64,000 nucleotides of DNA from Pseudomonadota bacterium (GTDB lineage: Bacteria > Pseudomonadota > Alphaproteobacteria > Rhizobiales > Xanthobacteraceae), in contig JAEYAU010000253.1 in the NCBI GenBank assembly GCA_023404705.1, positions 1 through 64,000 on the forward strand, in the 5' to 3' direction. The notes below the pieces were generated by a model that saw nothing but the letters and a program-made list of their open reading frames with translations, was not told the DNA's origin and did no database searches. Of this stretch, positions 1 to 8,994 are shown piece after piece. Position 1 is the stretch's first letter; every line of letters begins with the position of its first letter. The position numbers were made by a program, and so were the translations under genes.

Positions 1-759
1 GGCCACCGCCGGGCTCGTGAAGCGCGCGCCGCCCTGCGCCGCCGCGAAGTGATCGCCGAGGCGCGCCTGCAGCTCGGCAATCGCGGCGCCGAAATTCGCG
101 ATGTCGTGCTCGGCGAGCGCCGGCAGCGCCTTCATCAGCACGAGGCGGCAGAGATGCGCGGCGTCCTCGCCCGGGAAGGCGCCGAGCGCGCCGAACGCCG
201 CGAGCTCGTCGGTGCCGTGCGTGCCCTGGCGCGCCGGATCGAGCACGACCAGCACGCGCCATGCCTCCGGAAACGGCAGGCGGCTGATGATCGGCGCGGG
301 CCGCTCCAATGCGCCACGGCCGCCGTCGACCGCGAGGCCGCCATGCTGAAACAGCCCGACGCCGAGCCCCGAGCGTGTGCCGCGGCCGAGCGTGATCGCG
401 TCCGCCGCGATCTCCAGCGGCAAGTCGTACAGGCGCCGCATGCAGGCCGCGACCGCGAGCGCGATCTGCGTGCCGGAGCCGAAGCCCGCATGGGCCGGGA
501 CGTTCTCCAGCACCTCGACGTGATATGCGTCGTCGCGCTGCAGCACCTGCCGCATCGCCTCGACATGGGCCGCGACGCGCTCGCGCTCCGCGCCGATGAT
601 GCGCGTGGTCGCGGCGCGGCGGATGCGCACGCGCGTGCGGAACGTGTCGATCGCGAGGCCCAAGCCGCCGAATCGCCGTCCCAGTCCGCCATTGAGATCG
701 AGAAATCCGAGATGCAGCCGTGCCGGCACAGTCACGGTCACGGGACGCTCGGACACCAT
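1..759 (-). CDS. mptG: beta-ribofuranosylaminobenzene 5'-phosphate synthase, 3' end cut by window
   Basis: This enzyme condenses p-aminobenzoate (or 4-hydroxybenzoate) with PRPP in the first committed step of tetrahydromethanopterin synthesis. The frame is open from ATG at 759 to the window edge (253 codons, no stop). It starts MVSERPVTVTVPARLHLGF, the GHMP-kinase-like N-terminus typical of beta-RFAP synthases. A glycine-rich PAHAGFGSGTQIALAVAA segment matches the GHMP phosphate-binding loop, and a second glycine-rich stretch (TRSGLGVGLFQHGG) follows. About 60-70 C-terminal residues should lie outside the window. The gene is divergent from the pterin dehydratase/fhc operon, which fits joint use in H4MPT-dependent formaldehyde oxidation. 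The family call is firm; only the missing end is unknown. Confidence 0.93.
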   Translation of the reverse strand, partial: MVSERPVTVTVPARLHLGFLDLNGGLGRRFGGLGLAIDTFRTRVRIRRAATTRIIGAERERVAAHVEAMRQVLQRDDAYHVEVLENVPAHAGFGSGTQIALAVAACMRRLYDLPLEIAADAITLGRGTRSGLGVGLFQHGGLAVDGGRGALERPAPIISRLPFPEAWRVLVVLDPARQGTHGTDELAAFGALGAFPGEDAAHLCRLVLMKALPALAEHDIANFGAAIAELQARLGDHFAAAQGGARFTSPAVA

Positions 760-880
760 CTGGTTCAAATCTTCACTCCCAAACGTTCCGAATGACGAAC
801 GCCCAAGACTGGGAGCGGGCCGAGGCATGAGCCTCCGCCAATCCGGCGTCGAAAGCCTGACGCGCGGTAGCTCGCACCGC

Positions 881-904
881 GTGCCGTTTCAAATGGAACG
901 GCAC
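881..904. repeat. intergenic palindrome (8-bp stem)
   Basis: GTGCCGTT at 881-888 pairs with AACGGCAC at 897-904, and AGAGCATGT reads on the minus strand just beside it. The palindrome at 56434-56473 has the same CTAGAGCAnGT...CCGTT layout, so the two look like members of one dispersed repeat family. It lies between the divergent genes at 759 and 977 and is probably not specific regulation. Confidence 0.5.
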
Positions 905-976
905 ATGCTCTAGACTGCGTCACCTGAACATGCTTGGCAACCGTCGCCGAGTTGCGGAAGCATCAGAGGGTTCACC

Positions 977-1348
977 ATGACCGAACGCACATACTCCGAC
1001 GCGGAAGTGGAAGCGCGGTTGAAGCGCGACCTGCCGCACTGGTACTTGGAAGGCGGCTGGATCCGCCGCAAGTATCGTACCCACAGCTGGAAGGGAACCC
1101 TGATGGTGATCAACGCGGTGGGCCATCTGGCCGAAGCCGCCTGGCATCATCCGGACATAACGGCATCTTATGCCTGGGTCGAGGTTCGGCTGCAGAACCA
1201 CGCCGCCAAGGGCATCACGGACAAGGATTTCGAACTGGCGAAGAAGATCGAGGACGTGGTGCACTGGCAGCCCGGCAAGGAAGGAGGCGCGCTCGAAGGC
1301 ACACCCGAGAAGGACGCTCGTTTCTCGTACATCAAGTACGATACCTAA
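977..1348 (+). CDS. phhB: 4a-hydroxytetrahydrobiopterin dehydratase (pterin carbinolamine dehydratase)
   Basis: The 123-residue product belongs to the PCD/DCoH family. It carries the family core GHLAEAAWHHPDI followed by YAWVEVRLQNHAAKGIT, including the His-His-Pro and later His residues of the active site, and is a little longer than the usual 95-110 residues at its C-terminus. The family dehydrates 4a-carbinolamine pterins after aromatic hydroxylation. Homologues also sit in methylotroph C1 clusters, where a role in methanopterin-type pterin chemistry has been suggested. Here it is the first gene before fhcB, 89 bp upstream, so a pterin-coenzyme role is more likely than phenylalanine hydroxylation; no phenylalanine hydroxylase gene is nearby. 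That functional choice is inference. Confidence 0.88.
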   Translation: MTERTYSDAEVEARLKRDLPHWYLEGGWIRRKYRTHSWKGTLMVINAVGHLAEAAWHHPDITASYAWVEVRLQNHAAKGITDKDFELAKKIEDVVHWQPGKEGGALEGTPEKDARFSYIKYDT

Positions 1349-1437
1349 CGCACGCCGCGCCGCACGGGACCGCGGCGCGGACGAATGCGACACACCAAAG
1401 CTTCGAGCCGCGCGCTTGCGCGCGAGGGGAAACGCCG

Positions 1438-2514
1438 ATGAGTGAGGCATGGATCGACGGCAGATCCGTGACGCTCGACGTCGCGGTCGGCGAAGCCGCG
1501 AAGCTCTTGCGCGCGAGCCGGCTTCCGGTGGTCGCGGGCCTCGGCACCGACATCGCCGGCGCACGCGCCGCGATCGCGCTGGCCGAGCGTCTGGGCGGCG
1601 TGGTCGACCACATGCATGCCGACGCCGTTCTGCGCGACCTCGAGGTCATGCGTGAGGCAGGCGTGATGGTGACGACGCCGAACGAGGCGCGCCTGCGGGG
1701 CGATGTCGTTCTCCTCGTCGGCTCTGGTCTCGCGCAGACCTGGCCCGATCTCGCGGACCGGCTGTTGACGGCCCCGCTCGCGAACGGCGCGTCCCGCCGC
1801 ATCCTCTGGCTCTGCCCGGGACGCGACGCTAAGGCGCTGTCGCCTGGCGCGACGACGCTCGGCCGCGGCCCTGACGAGCTCCCCGGCCTGGTGGCGCTGT
1901 TGCGCGCACGGATCGCGGGCCGCCCCGTCAGCCGCGCTCCGAAGGGGCTCGACCGCTTCGTCGACGCGCTCAAGGCCGCGCGCTTCGGCATCGCGGTCTG
2001 GTCGGCGTCGCATCTGGCGCCACTGACCATCGAGATGCTGCGCGGCGTCGTGAAGGATCTCAATGCCGAGACGCGCTTCACGGGCCTGCCGCTCGCGCAA
2101 CCGGACAACGCCGCGGGCGTCCTGCAGGCCTGCGGCTGGATGACCGGCTTTCCCATGCGCACCGGCTTCGGCCGCGGTTATCCGGAGCACGATCCCTGGC
2201 GCTTCGATGCGCAGCGTCTCGTCGAGAGCCGCGAGGCCGATTGCGTGCTCTGGATCTCGGCCTATGGCACGCCGGCGCCGCGCTGGCTCGGCGATGTCCC
2301 GACCATCGCGCTGACACCCGACCGTGAGGACGTCCCAAATTCGCGCATCCGCATCGCGGTGGGCCAGCCCGGCGTGAGCCACAGCGCGATCGAGCACAAC
2401 GCCGCGTTCGGCGCGCTCACCTATCGCGCGGCCAGCCACAAGAGCAACATGCCGGCGGCCGCCGAGGTGATCGGCCGCATCGCGGCCGCACTGCCGGGAG
2501 CCTGGCCATGCTGA
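1438..2514 (+). CDS. fhcB: formyltransferase/hydrolase complex subunit B (FwdB/FmdB-like)
   Basis: This 358-residue protein is the bacterial homologue of archaeal formylmethanofuran dehydrogenase subunit B. In methylotrophs the Fhc complex works in the oxidative direction: formyl is passed from H4MPT to methylofuran and hydrolysed to formate, and subunit B is a structural relic without a molybdopterin or tungstopterin redox site. Recognisable segments are LLRASRLPVVAGLGTDIAG near residue 24 and the conserved middle part MTGFPMRTGFGRGYPEHDPW. The open frame extends upstream to 934, but ATG 1438, just after the CGCGAGGGGAAACGCC leader, gives the family length. Its stop overlaps the fhcA start (ATGCTGA), indicating translational coupling. 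Confidence 0.94.
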   Translation: MSEAWIDGRSVTLDVAVGEAAKLLRASRLPVVAGLGTDIAGARAAIALAERLGGVVDHMHADAVLRDLEVMREAGVMVTTPNEARLRGDVVLLVGSGLAQTWPDLADRLLTAPLANGASRRILWLCPGRDAKALSPGATTLGRGPDELPGLVALLRARIAGRPVSRAPKGLDRFVDALKAARFGIAVWSASHLAPLTIEMLRGVVKDLNAETRFTGLPLAQPDNAAGVLQACGWMTGFPMRTGFGRGYPEHDPWRFDAQRLVESREADCVLWISAYGTPAPRWLGDVPTIALTPDREDVPNSRIRIAVGQPGVSHSAIEHNAAFGALTYRAASHKSNMPAAAEVIGRIAAALPGAWPC

Positions 2515-4142
2515 TGCGCATCGCCGGCGGGCGCGTCATCGATCCGGCCAATGGCCGCGACGAGGTCAGCGACGTCTGGGTGCGCGACGGCCGCATCGTC
2601 GAGGCGCCGGCCTATACGGCGCGTGCCGAGACCTTTGACGCGACCGGCAAGATCGTCATGGCTGGCGCGATCGACATCCACTCGCATATCGCGGGCTGGA
2701 ACGTGAACACGGCGCGCCTGCTGCTCCCGGAGCATCACCGCGCTTCGGCGCCGCGTCCCGCCGAGACGCCGCTCTCGAGCGCCGGCTGGTCCACCTTCGA
2801 GACCGGCAGCCTTTATGCCGCCATGGGCTTCACCACCGTGGTCGAGCCCGCGGTGTCGCCGCACTACGCGCTGCATGCGCATCTCGAGCTCGCCGACGTT
2901 CCGATCATCGACAAGGCGATCCTGACGGTGCTCGGCAACGACGATTTCCTGCTCGGCCTCATGCGCGAGCGCGAGAGCGCGGGCGCGGTGCGCGATTACG
3001 TCGCGTGGACGCTGGAAGCCTCGCGCGGCCTCGGCGTCAAGGTCATCAATGCGGGCGCAGCCGAGGCCTTCAAGGACAATGTGCGCGCCTTCTCGTTCGA
3101 CGACGTGGTGCCGGCCTATGGCGTGACCTCGCGCCAGATCGTCAAGACGCTGCAGCACGCCGTGCACGAGCTCGGCATTCCGCATCCGCTGCATGTCCAC
3201 TGCAACAATCTCGGCTTGGCCGGCAATTGCGAAACCGCGCTCGAGACGATTCGAGCCGCCGAAGGGCTGCCGATGCATCTCGCGCATCTCCAGTTCTACG
3301 GCTACGGCACCGAGGGCGATCGAAAGTTCTCCTCCGCGGCCGCGCGTCTTGCCGAGGCCGTGAACGGCGCCCGGAGCGTGACCATCGACGTCGGCCAGGT
3401 GATGTTCGGCCAGACCGTGACCATCTCCAGCGACGTGCTGCGCCAGTTCAACGCGCGCAACAATGCCAGCCCGCGCAAATACGTGATCTTCGACGGCGAC
3501 TCGAACGGCGGCGGCATCGTGCCTTACAACTATCGCCCGACCGACTATTACAACGCGCTGCAATGGGCGATCGGGCTCGAGCTGTTCCTGTTGATCGAGG
3601 ATCCGTGGCGCGTCTTCTTCACCACGGATCATCCGAACGGCGCGCCCTTCACAACCTATCCGGACCTGTTTCGCCTGCTGATGGATCGAGATTATCGCGC
3701 CGAGCAGATCGAGAAGCTTCCGGCTGCCGCCGTGGCGATGACCACGCTGCCCTCGATCACGCGCGAGTATACGCTGCCCGAGATTGCCGCCATGACGCGC
3801 GCCGCACCGGCGCGGCTGCTCGGCCTCTCGGATCGCGGTCATCTCGCGCCCGGCGGCGTCGCCGACATCGCGGTCTACAACAACGAAAGCGACCGCGCTC
3901 GCATGTTCCGGTCCACTGCGCTGGTGCTGAAGGACGGCGACGTCGTGGTGCGCGACGGCAAGGTGACGCATTATCGCTGGGGCCGCGCTCTGAACGTGCG
4001 GCCCGACCGCGACTACGCCATCGACCGGCGTATGAGCCACTACTACGACAGCCGCTACGGCCTTTCGGACGAGTTGCTGAAGGTCCCGGAGCACGCCATC
4101 GGCCGCGAAGATCCTTTTGGATTGGTGCCATGCGGACGCTGA
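2508..4142 (+). CDS. fhcA: formyltransferase/hydrolase complex subunit A (amidohydrolase)
   Basis: The 544-residue product is the formylmethanofuran hydrolase subunit, a metal-dependent amidohydrolase. It begins with a composite-domain segment (RIAGGRVIDPANGRDE). The metal-binding HSH follows at residues 58-60 in GAIDIHSHIAG, then HVHCNNLG and a late TTDHPNGAPF segment with further metal-site residues. In the pathway it releases formate from formylmethylofuran. The start at 2508 overlaps the fhcB stop; a second ATG at 2514 is possible. Its 3' end overlaps fhcD by 13 bp, so the four fhc genes are tightly coupled. Length and motifs match the methylotroph FhcA family, and nothing looks truncated. 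Confidence 0.95.
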   Translation: MLMRIAGGRVIDPANGRDEVSDVWVRDGRIVEAPAYTARAETFDATGKIVMAGAIDIHSHIAGWNVNTARLLLPEHHRASAPRPAETPLSSAGWSTFETGSLYAAMGFTTVVEPAVSPHYALHAHLELADVPIIDKAILTVLGNDDFLLGLMRERESAGAVRDYVAWTLEASRGLGVKVINAGAAEAFKDNVRAFSFDDVVPAYGVTSRQIVKTLQHAVHELGIPHPLHVHCNNLGLAGNCETALETIRAAEGLPMHLAHLQFYGYGTEGDRKFSSAAARLAEAVNGARSVTIDVGQVMFGQTVTISSDVLRQFNARNNASPRKYVIFDGDSNGGGIVPYNYRPTDYYNALQWAIGLELFLLIEDPWRVFFTTDHPNGAPFTTYPDLFRLLMDRDYRAEQIEKLPAAAVAMTTLPSITREYTLPEIAAMTRAAPARLLGLSDRGHLAPGGVADIAVYNNESDRARMFRSTALVLKDGDVVVRDGKVTHYRWGRALNVRPDRDYAIDRRMSHYYDSRYGLSDELLKVPEHAIGREDPFGLVPCGR

Positions 4143-5035
4143 CCCACAAAGGCATCCGCATCGACGACACGTTTGCCGAGGCCTTCGGCATGCGCGCGAC
4201 CGCCGTGATCATTACGGCCGACAGCGCACGCTGGGCGCGCCAGGCCGCGCTGACCATGACGGGCTTCGCGACATCCGTGATCGGCTGCGGCGCCGAGGCC
4301 GGCATCGATCGCGAGATCCCGGCGCGCGAGACGCCGGACGGGCGGCCCGGCGTGCGCGTGCTGCTGTTCGCGGTCTCGACCACCGAGCTGCAGAAGCAGC
4401 TGCAGTCGCGCGTCGCGCAATGCGTGCTCACGAGCCCGGGCTCGGCCTGCTATGCGGGGCTCGACGGCGAGGAGCCGCTCAAGCTCGGTAACGCGCTGCG
4501 CTATTTCGGCGATGGCTGGCAGATCTCCAAACGGCTCGGCGACAAGCGCTTCTGGCGCGTGCCCGTGATGGACGGCGAGTTCGTCTGCGAGGGGACCACC
4601 GGGCTGACCAAGAAGGCCGTCGGCGGCGGCAATCTCTTGATCATGGGCGCGACGCGCCAGACCACGCTCGCGGCCGCCGAAGCCGCGGTCGATGCCATCG
4701 CCAAGGTGCCGGACGCGATCGCACCGTTCCCGGGCGGCATCGTCCGCTCGGGCTCCAAGGTCGGCTCGAAATACAAGGGCGTCATGGCCTCCACCAACGA
4801 GGCCTATTGCCCGACCCTGCGCGGTGCCGTGAAGAGCGCGGTCGATCCCGATGCGAATTGCGTGCTTGAGGTGGTGATCGACGGCCTCACGGCCGATACC
4901 GTCGGCGCCGCGATGCGCGCGGGTCTTGGCGCGATCGTCAAGCTCGGCCCGAAGCGCGGCGCCGTGCGCGTCGGCGCCGGCAATTACGGCGGCAAGCTCG
5001 GCCCGCATCATTTCCACTTGAAGGACCTACTATGA
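4130..5035 (+). CDS. fhcD: formylmethanofuran-H4MPT formyltransferase (subunit D)
   Basis: This 301-residue protein moves the formyl group between H4MPT and methylofuran (Ftr/FhcD family). It starts MRTLTHKGIRIDDTFAEAFG, and the Ftr-type blocks EAFGMRATAVIITAD, GGNLLIMGATRQTTL, FPGGIVRSGSKVGSKYKG and AGNYGGKLGPHHFHL are all present. ATG 4130 lies within the end of fhcA (13-bp overlap) and gives the family's usual size. The same frame stays open far upstream, but that part is only the fhcA gene read out of phase. The stop overlaps the fhcC ATG by 4 bp (ATGA). Confidence 0.95.
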   Translation: MRTLTHKGIRIDDTFAEAFGMRATAVIITADSARWARQAALTMTGFATSVIGCGAEAGIDREIPARETPDGRPGVRVLLFAVSTTELQKQLQSRVAQCVLTSPGSACYAGLDGEEPLKLGNALRYFGDGWQISKRLGDKRFWRVPVMDGEFVCEGTTGLTKKAVGGGNLLIMGATRQTTLAAAEAAVDAIAKVPDAIAPFPGGIVRSGSKVGSKYKGVMASTNEAYCPTLRGAVKSAVDPDANCVLEVVIDGLTADTVGAAMRAGLGAIVKLGPKRGAVRVGAGNYGGKLGPHHFHLKDLL

Positions 5036-5841
5036 AGCCGCTGGTCCTCAGTTTGCTGGCGCGACCCGCGCAGCGGCTCGATCTCTCGGCCGTGGTGCCG
5101 CAGCGTCTCGCCGGCCTGAAGCAGGCCGAGATCGGCAAGCTTCCGCTCAACACGGCGCGGGACAGCGTCGCGCTCGGCGATGCTTTCCGCATCCGCATGG
5201 GCGATCCGCAACTGATTCGCATTGAGGGCGCCAGCGATCGCCTCGACCAGGTCGGGCAGGGAATGACCGAAGGCGCGATCGAGGTCGATGGCGATGTCGG
5301 CATACAGGCGGGCCGGCTGATGGCGGGTGGACGGCTCACCATCAACGGCTCCGCGGGCCCCTGGGCCGCTTCCGGCATGAAGAAGGGCTTCATCGAGATC
5401 ACGGGTGACGCCGGCGATCGTCTCGGCGGGCCGCTCGCCGGCGAGACCGCCGGCATGCGCGGTGGCATCGTGCTGGTGCGCGGCGCTGCGGGCGAGCGCG
5501 CCGGCGATCGCCTGCGCCGCGGCACGATCGTCATCGAGGGCCGCGCCGGCGCCCATGCGGGCAGCCGCATGATCGCGGGCACCGTGCTGGTGCGTGGCGA
5601 GGCCGGTCCCATGCCCGGATACCTGATGAGCCGCGGCACGATCCTGCTCGGCGGCGGCAGCCCCGAGCTCTCGCCCACCTTCGTCGACTGCGGCATGCAC
5701 GAACTGCTCGCAATGCGGCTGATGGCGAGCTTTCTCGCGCCCTACAGTGCGCGCACGGCGCGGCTGCTCGCGCGTCCCTTGCGCCGCCTCGCCGGCGACA
5801 TGGCGGTGCACGGCCTCGGCGAAATTTTCCTCTGCAACTGA
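5032..5841 (+). CDS. fhcC: formyltransferase/hydrolase complex subunit C
   Basis: The 269-residue product is the FwdC/FhcC subunit. It is a right-handed beta-helix resembling the C-terminal domain of glutamate synthase and scaffolds the complex. Residues about 75-200 consist of glycine-rich coil repeats such as GDVGIQAGRLMAGGRLTING, each of roughly 17-20 residues. It ends the fhcBADC operon. The start overlaps the fhcD stop (ATGA). A 62-bp gap with no obvious intrinsic terminator separates it from the small ORF at 5904, so read-through into folP is likely. Confidence 0.94.
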   Translation: MKPLVLSLLARPAQRLDLSAVVPQRLAGLKQAEIGKLPLNTARDSVALGDAFRIRMGDPQLIRIEGASDRLDQVGQGMTEGAIEVDGDVGIQAGRLMAGGRLTINGSAGPWAASGMKKGFIEITGDAGDRLGGPLAGETAGMRGGIVLVRGAAGERAGDRLRRGTIVIEGRAGAHAGSRMIAGTVLVRGEAGPMPGYLMSRGTILLGGGSPELSPTFVDCGMHELLAMRLMASFLAPYSARTARLLARPLRRLAGDMAVHGLGEIFLCN

Positions 5842-5903
5842 TCGGGCGTTTTCGCGTATATTGAACGCGCGCTGCTGCGAAGCGCGGTCCCCGGAGGCCC
5901 GCC

Positions 5904-6140
5904 ATGGACCTGATCGAGATCATCGTCACGGTTTGCGCCGTGCTGCAGCCGAACGTCTGCGAGGAGCGGCATCTGCAGTTCTCCTGGCAGGGCTCCCAGC
6001 GCCAATGCATGATGCAGGCTCAGCCCTACATCGCGCAGTGGATCAACGAGCACCCCAACTGGACCGCCGTGCGCTGGCGCTGCGAAATTCCGGGCACGCG
6101 GGAGAGGGCGGATGCGCGCGGACCAGCGCGCGCGGCGTGA
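5904..6140 (+). CDS. small conserved-type protein of unknown function
   Basis: A 78-residue frame starting MDLIEIIVTVCAVLQPNVCEE has a CGGAGGCCCGCC ribosome site just upstream. The first 20 residues are hydrophobic, so it may be exported or membrane-attached. Four cysteines (positions 11, 19, 35 and 60) could form disulfides in the periplasm. The last 29 bp overlap the folP start, which suggests coupling. I cannot assign a family. The alternative is a short leader ORF, but the strong start site and amino-acid composition (ERHLQFSW, INEHPNWTAVRWRCE) look like a real protein. Confidence 0.6.
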   Translation: MDLIEIIVTVCAVLQPNVCEERHLQFSWQGSQRQCMMQAQPYIAQWINEHPNWTAVRWRCEIPGTRERADARGPARAA

Positions 6141-6945
6141 CGCGTTTCTCGAGCGGATCGGCTCGCGCCCCATCGTCATGGGGATTCTCAACCTGACACC
6201 GGATTCGTTTTCCGACGGTGGCCTGTTCCAGGCGACCGAGGCGGCCCTCGCGCATGCGCGGCGCATGGCCGCCGAGGGCGCCGGCATCGTCGACGTGGGC
6301 GGAGAATCGACGCGTCCCGGCGCGACGCCGGTCTCGGAAGCCGAGGAGCTGGCGCGCATCGAGCCGGTCCTGACCGCGCTCGCCGCGGGCATTGAGGCCC
6401 CGATCTCGATCGACACCTACAAGGCGAAGACCGCGGCACGCGCCGTGGCGCTCGGCGCCGTTCTGGTGAACGACGTCTGGGGCCTGCAGAGAGATCCCGC
6501 CATGGCCGAAACGGTGGCCGAGAGCGGCGCGGCCGTGGTGATCATGCACAACCGCGCCGAGAAGGATGCGAGCCTCGACATCCTCGACGACATCCGTGCG
6601 TTCTTCGATCGATCGCTGGAGCTTGCGGCTCGCGCCGGAATTCCGGAGCGCCACATCATCCTCGATCCCGGCATCGGCTTCGCCAAGACCGCGCAGCAGA
6701 ACATCGACGCGATCGCGCGTCTCGACGTGCTGCGCGGCTACGGCCGCCCGATCCTGGTCGGCGTCTCGCGCAAGAAGTTTCTCGGCCCAAGCCGCAGCGG
6801 CGGCGAGGAAGGCGAGCTGATCGGCACCGTCGCGGCCTGCCTCGCCGCGGCGGCGGCCGGCGCCTCGATCTTCCGCGTGCACGACGTGGCCGCGCATGTC
6901 GCAGCACTGCAGGTGTTCCACGCGATCCGGAGCGGGCGATCCTGA
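6112..6945 (+). CDS. folP: dihydropteroate synthase
   Basis: The 277-residue TIM-barrel enzyme joins a dihydropterin pyrophosphate to p-aminobenzoate. All family signatures are visible: MGILNLTPDSFSDGG at about residues 23-37, VDVGGESTRPGA, NDVWGLQ, the GIGFAKTAQQN loop, PILVGVSRKKFLG, and a C-terminal FRVHDVAAH. It is normally folate-specific. Lying directly after fhc in a C1 operon, it may serve folate supply, while the DHPS-like protein at 27392 serves H4MPT; that split is inference. The start overlaps the preceding small ORF, and a 4-bp gap separates its stop from the end of the convergent dctM. Confidence 0.93.
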   Translation: MRADQRARRDAFLERIGSRPIVMGILNLTPDSFSDGGLFQATEAALAHARRMAAEGAGIVDVGGESTRPGATPVSEAEELARIEPVLTALAAGIEAPISIDTYKAKTAARAVALGAVLVNDVWGLQRDPAMAETVAESGAAVVIMHNRAEKDASLDILDDIRAFFDRSLELAARAGIPERHIILDPGIGFAKTAQQNIDAIARLDVLRGYGRPILVGVSRKKFLGPSRSGGEEGELIGTVAACLAAAAAGASIFRVHDVAAHVAALQVFHAIRSGRS

Positions 6946-6949
6946 TCTG

Positions 6950-8365
6950 CTACTTCAGGCCGTCCTCATCCTCCAGTCCGGACGGTTTGCTGCGCTGACG
7001 ATCCAGAATCTTCTGATGCTCCTCCGGGATCTTCTGCGACCGCGCCGCAGCCTGCAGGGTCTCGGGAAACCAGGTCGCGATCGGCGGGAAGATGACGAGG
7101 ACGCCGACGACGAGGCATTGCAGGATCATGAACTGGAACATGCCCGCATAGATCGTCGCGAGGCTCCAGTCCTTGACGACCTGTTTGAGGTAATAGGCCG
7201 ACATCGCCACCGGTGGCGAGAGGAACGCGGTCTGCAGCACGACCGCTACCAGGGCGCCGAACCAGACCAGGTCGATCTTCATGGCGGCCACCACCGGATA
7301 GAAGATCGGCAGGAACACCAGGATGATCGCCGGCCACTCGAACGGCCAGCCGAGCAGGAAGATCAGCACCAGGATCAGCACCAGCATGAAGGTCGGCGGC
7401 AGCTGCAGGCCCAGCATGGACTCGGTGATCCAATTGGCAGTGCCGAGCCGCGCAAAGACCGCGCCGAAGATGTTGGAGGTGACGGCGAGCAGCAGCACCA
7501 TGCTCGAGGTCGCCATCGTGGCGTGCATCGCGCGCTGCAGCCCGAGCCAGGTGAAGCGGCCGTAAGCGATCGCCAGGATGAGTGCGCCGAGTGCGCCGAT
7601 TCCGGCCGCCTCCGTCGGAGTCGCGAGCCCGGCCAGGATCGAGCCGAGCGTCGCCGTGATGAGGGCGAGCAGCGGCACGACGCCGACCAGCACCTCGTAG
7701 ATCATTGTGCGCATCGAATGCACCCGTTCATCCATTGGAACGGGCGGGCCGAGCTTCGGATTGATGTAGCTGCGGACCATCAGATAGGCGATGTAGGTGC
7801 CGGCGAGCAGGAAGCCGGGCCCGAATGCGGCCGCGTAGAGGTCTGCGACGGAGACGCCGAGCACGGGTCCCATCACGACCAGCATCACGGAGGGCGGGAT
7901 CAGGATGCCGAGGGTCCCGCCGGCCGTGATCGCGCCGGCAGACAGCCGTTGATCGTAGTTCGCCTTGTTCATGATCGGCGAGGCCATGATGCCGAGGACC
8001 GTCACGGCGGCGCCGACGATGCCGGTCGCCATGGCGAACACCGTGGAGGTCAGCACCACCACCAGGTAGAGCGCGCCGCGCACCGGCGCGAACAGCATGC
8101 GGAAGGCCCTGAACAGGCGCTCCATCAGGCCGGCCTGCTCGGTGATGAAGCCCATGAAGATGAACAGCGGCACCGCGGCGAGCAGCTCCTCCTTCATCAT
8201 CCCGATGATCTGGAAATAGGCGAGGTCGAAGACCGTGGCGCCTATACCGAAATAGCCGAAGGTGAGCGCGAGGAAGAGCAGCGTGAACGAGATCGGCACG
8301 CCGATGAAGATGGCTCCCAGCAGCACCACCAGCATCACGAGGCCGACGAATGCTTCCGCGGTCAT
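6950..8365 (-). CDS. dctM: TRAP transporter large permease (DctM family)
   Basis: A 471-residue polytopic membrane protein with about 12 hydrophobic segments. The DctM hallmark GGTLGILIPPSVMLVVMGPV occurs near the middle and AGLATPTEAAGIGALGA later. It is the Na+-coupled carrier unit of a tripartite ATP-independent periplasmic transporter. ATG 8365 overlaps the dctQ stop (ATGA), so M and Q are coupled. The open frame extends upstream to 8509 only through dctQ sequence. The C-terminal tail (EEHQKILDRQRSKPSG) is charged and cytoplasmic. The substrate cannot be read from the permease. Confidence 0.94.
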   Translation of the reverse strand: MTAEAFVGLVMLVVLLGAIFIGVPISFTLLFLALTFGYFGIGATVFDLAYFQIIGMMKEELLAAVPLFIFMGFITEQAGLMERLFRAFRMLFAPVRGALYLVVVLTSTVFAMATGIVGAAVTVLGIMASPIMNKANYDQRLSAGAITAGGTLGILIPPSVMLVVMGPVLGVSVADLYAAAFGPGFLLAGTYIAYLMVRSYINPKLGPPVPMDERVHSMRTMIYEVLVGVVPLLALITATLGSILAGLATPTEAAGIGALGALILAIAYGRFTWLGLQRAMHATMATSSMVLLLAVTSNIFGAVFARLGTANWITESMLGLQLPPTFMLVLILVLIFLLGWPFEWPAIILVFLPIFYPVVAAMKIDLVWFGALVAVVLQTAFLSPPVAMSAYYLKQVVKDWSLATIYAGMFQFMILQCLVVGVLVIFPPIATWFPETLQAAARSQKIPEEHQKILDRQRSKPSGLEDEDGLK

Positions 8366-8913
8366 ACCTCGACCTTCTCTTTGTGCTCGAGCTCGACGCC
8401 GGTGCGCGCCATGTAGAGGCTCTTGAGGAATTCGGAGATGCCCTGGATGATCAGCAGCAGGCAGGTCAGCGGCACCACCGCCTTGAACGGCCACAGGACC
8501 GGCCGCCACGGCGTCTGGTCGGAGAGCTCGTTGATGCGCCAGGCGTAGAGCGCTTCCTCGCCGCTGATGACGAGCAGGATCGCGAGGCTCGGGAAGAAGA
8601 ATACGACGTAGGAGATCGTATCGATCCAGCCCTTCCTGCGGACCGAGAACTGCTCCCAGAAGAAGTCAGTGCGGATATGCGCGCCCTTGTGCAGGGCATA
8701 GGCCGCGCCCAGCATGAACAGCGTGCCGTAGGTCATGTAGGTGACGTCGAACGCCCAGATGGTCGGCGCGTGGAAGATGTAGCGCGCGATCACCTCGTAG
8801 CCCACGGCGAGCACCAGCGGGATCGAGAGCCATGAGACGATGGTGCCGGTCGAATCCGTGAAGCGATCGATATTGCGGATGGTCGCCAGCAAGGCGGGCG
8901 AAGGTGCGGCCAT
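8362..8913 (-). CDS. dctQ: TRAP transporter small permease (DctQ family)
   Basis: A 183-residue protein with four predicted membrane helices (around residues 26-46, 60-80, 105-125 and 145-162) and the DctQ-type pattern YEVIARYIFHAPTIWAFDVTYMTYG. It forms the membrane complex with DctM. It overlaps dctM by 4 bp and lies 122 bp downstream of dctP. That gap contains a strong hairpin, which probably lets the binding protein be made in excess over the membrane parts. Confidence 0.9.
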   Translation of the reverse strand: MAAPSPALLATIRNIDRFTDSTGTIVSWLSIPLVLAVGYEVIARYIFHAPTIWAFDVTYMTYGTLFMLGAAYALHKGAHIRTDFFWEQFSVRRKGWIDTISYVVFFFPSLAILLVISGEEALYAWRINELSDQTPWRPVLWPFKAVVPLTCLLLIIQGISEFLKSLYMARTGVELEHKEKVEV

Positions 8914-8994
8914 GAGCGCAGCCCCGGTTGTCGAGTCGGACGGGCCCGCACGCGTCGCGATTCCCCCCGGAACGCCGACGCGAACGTGCGATGA

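Noticed and set aside
3005..4129. A continuous open frame that would fuse about 375 residues to the front of FhcD.
   Set aside because: The extra part is fhcA read out of phase; FhcD begins with its family N-terminus at 4130.
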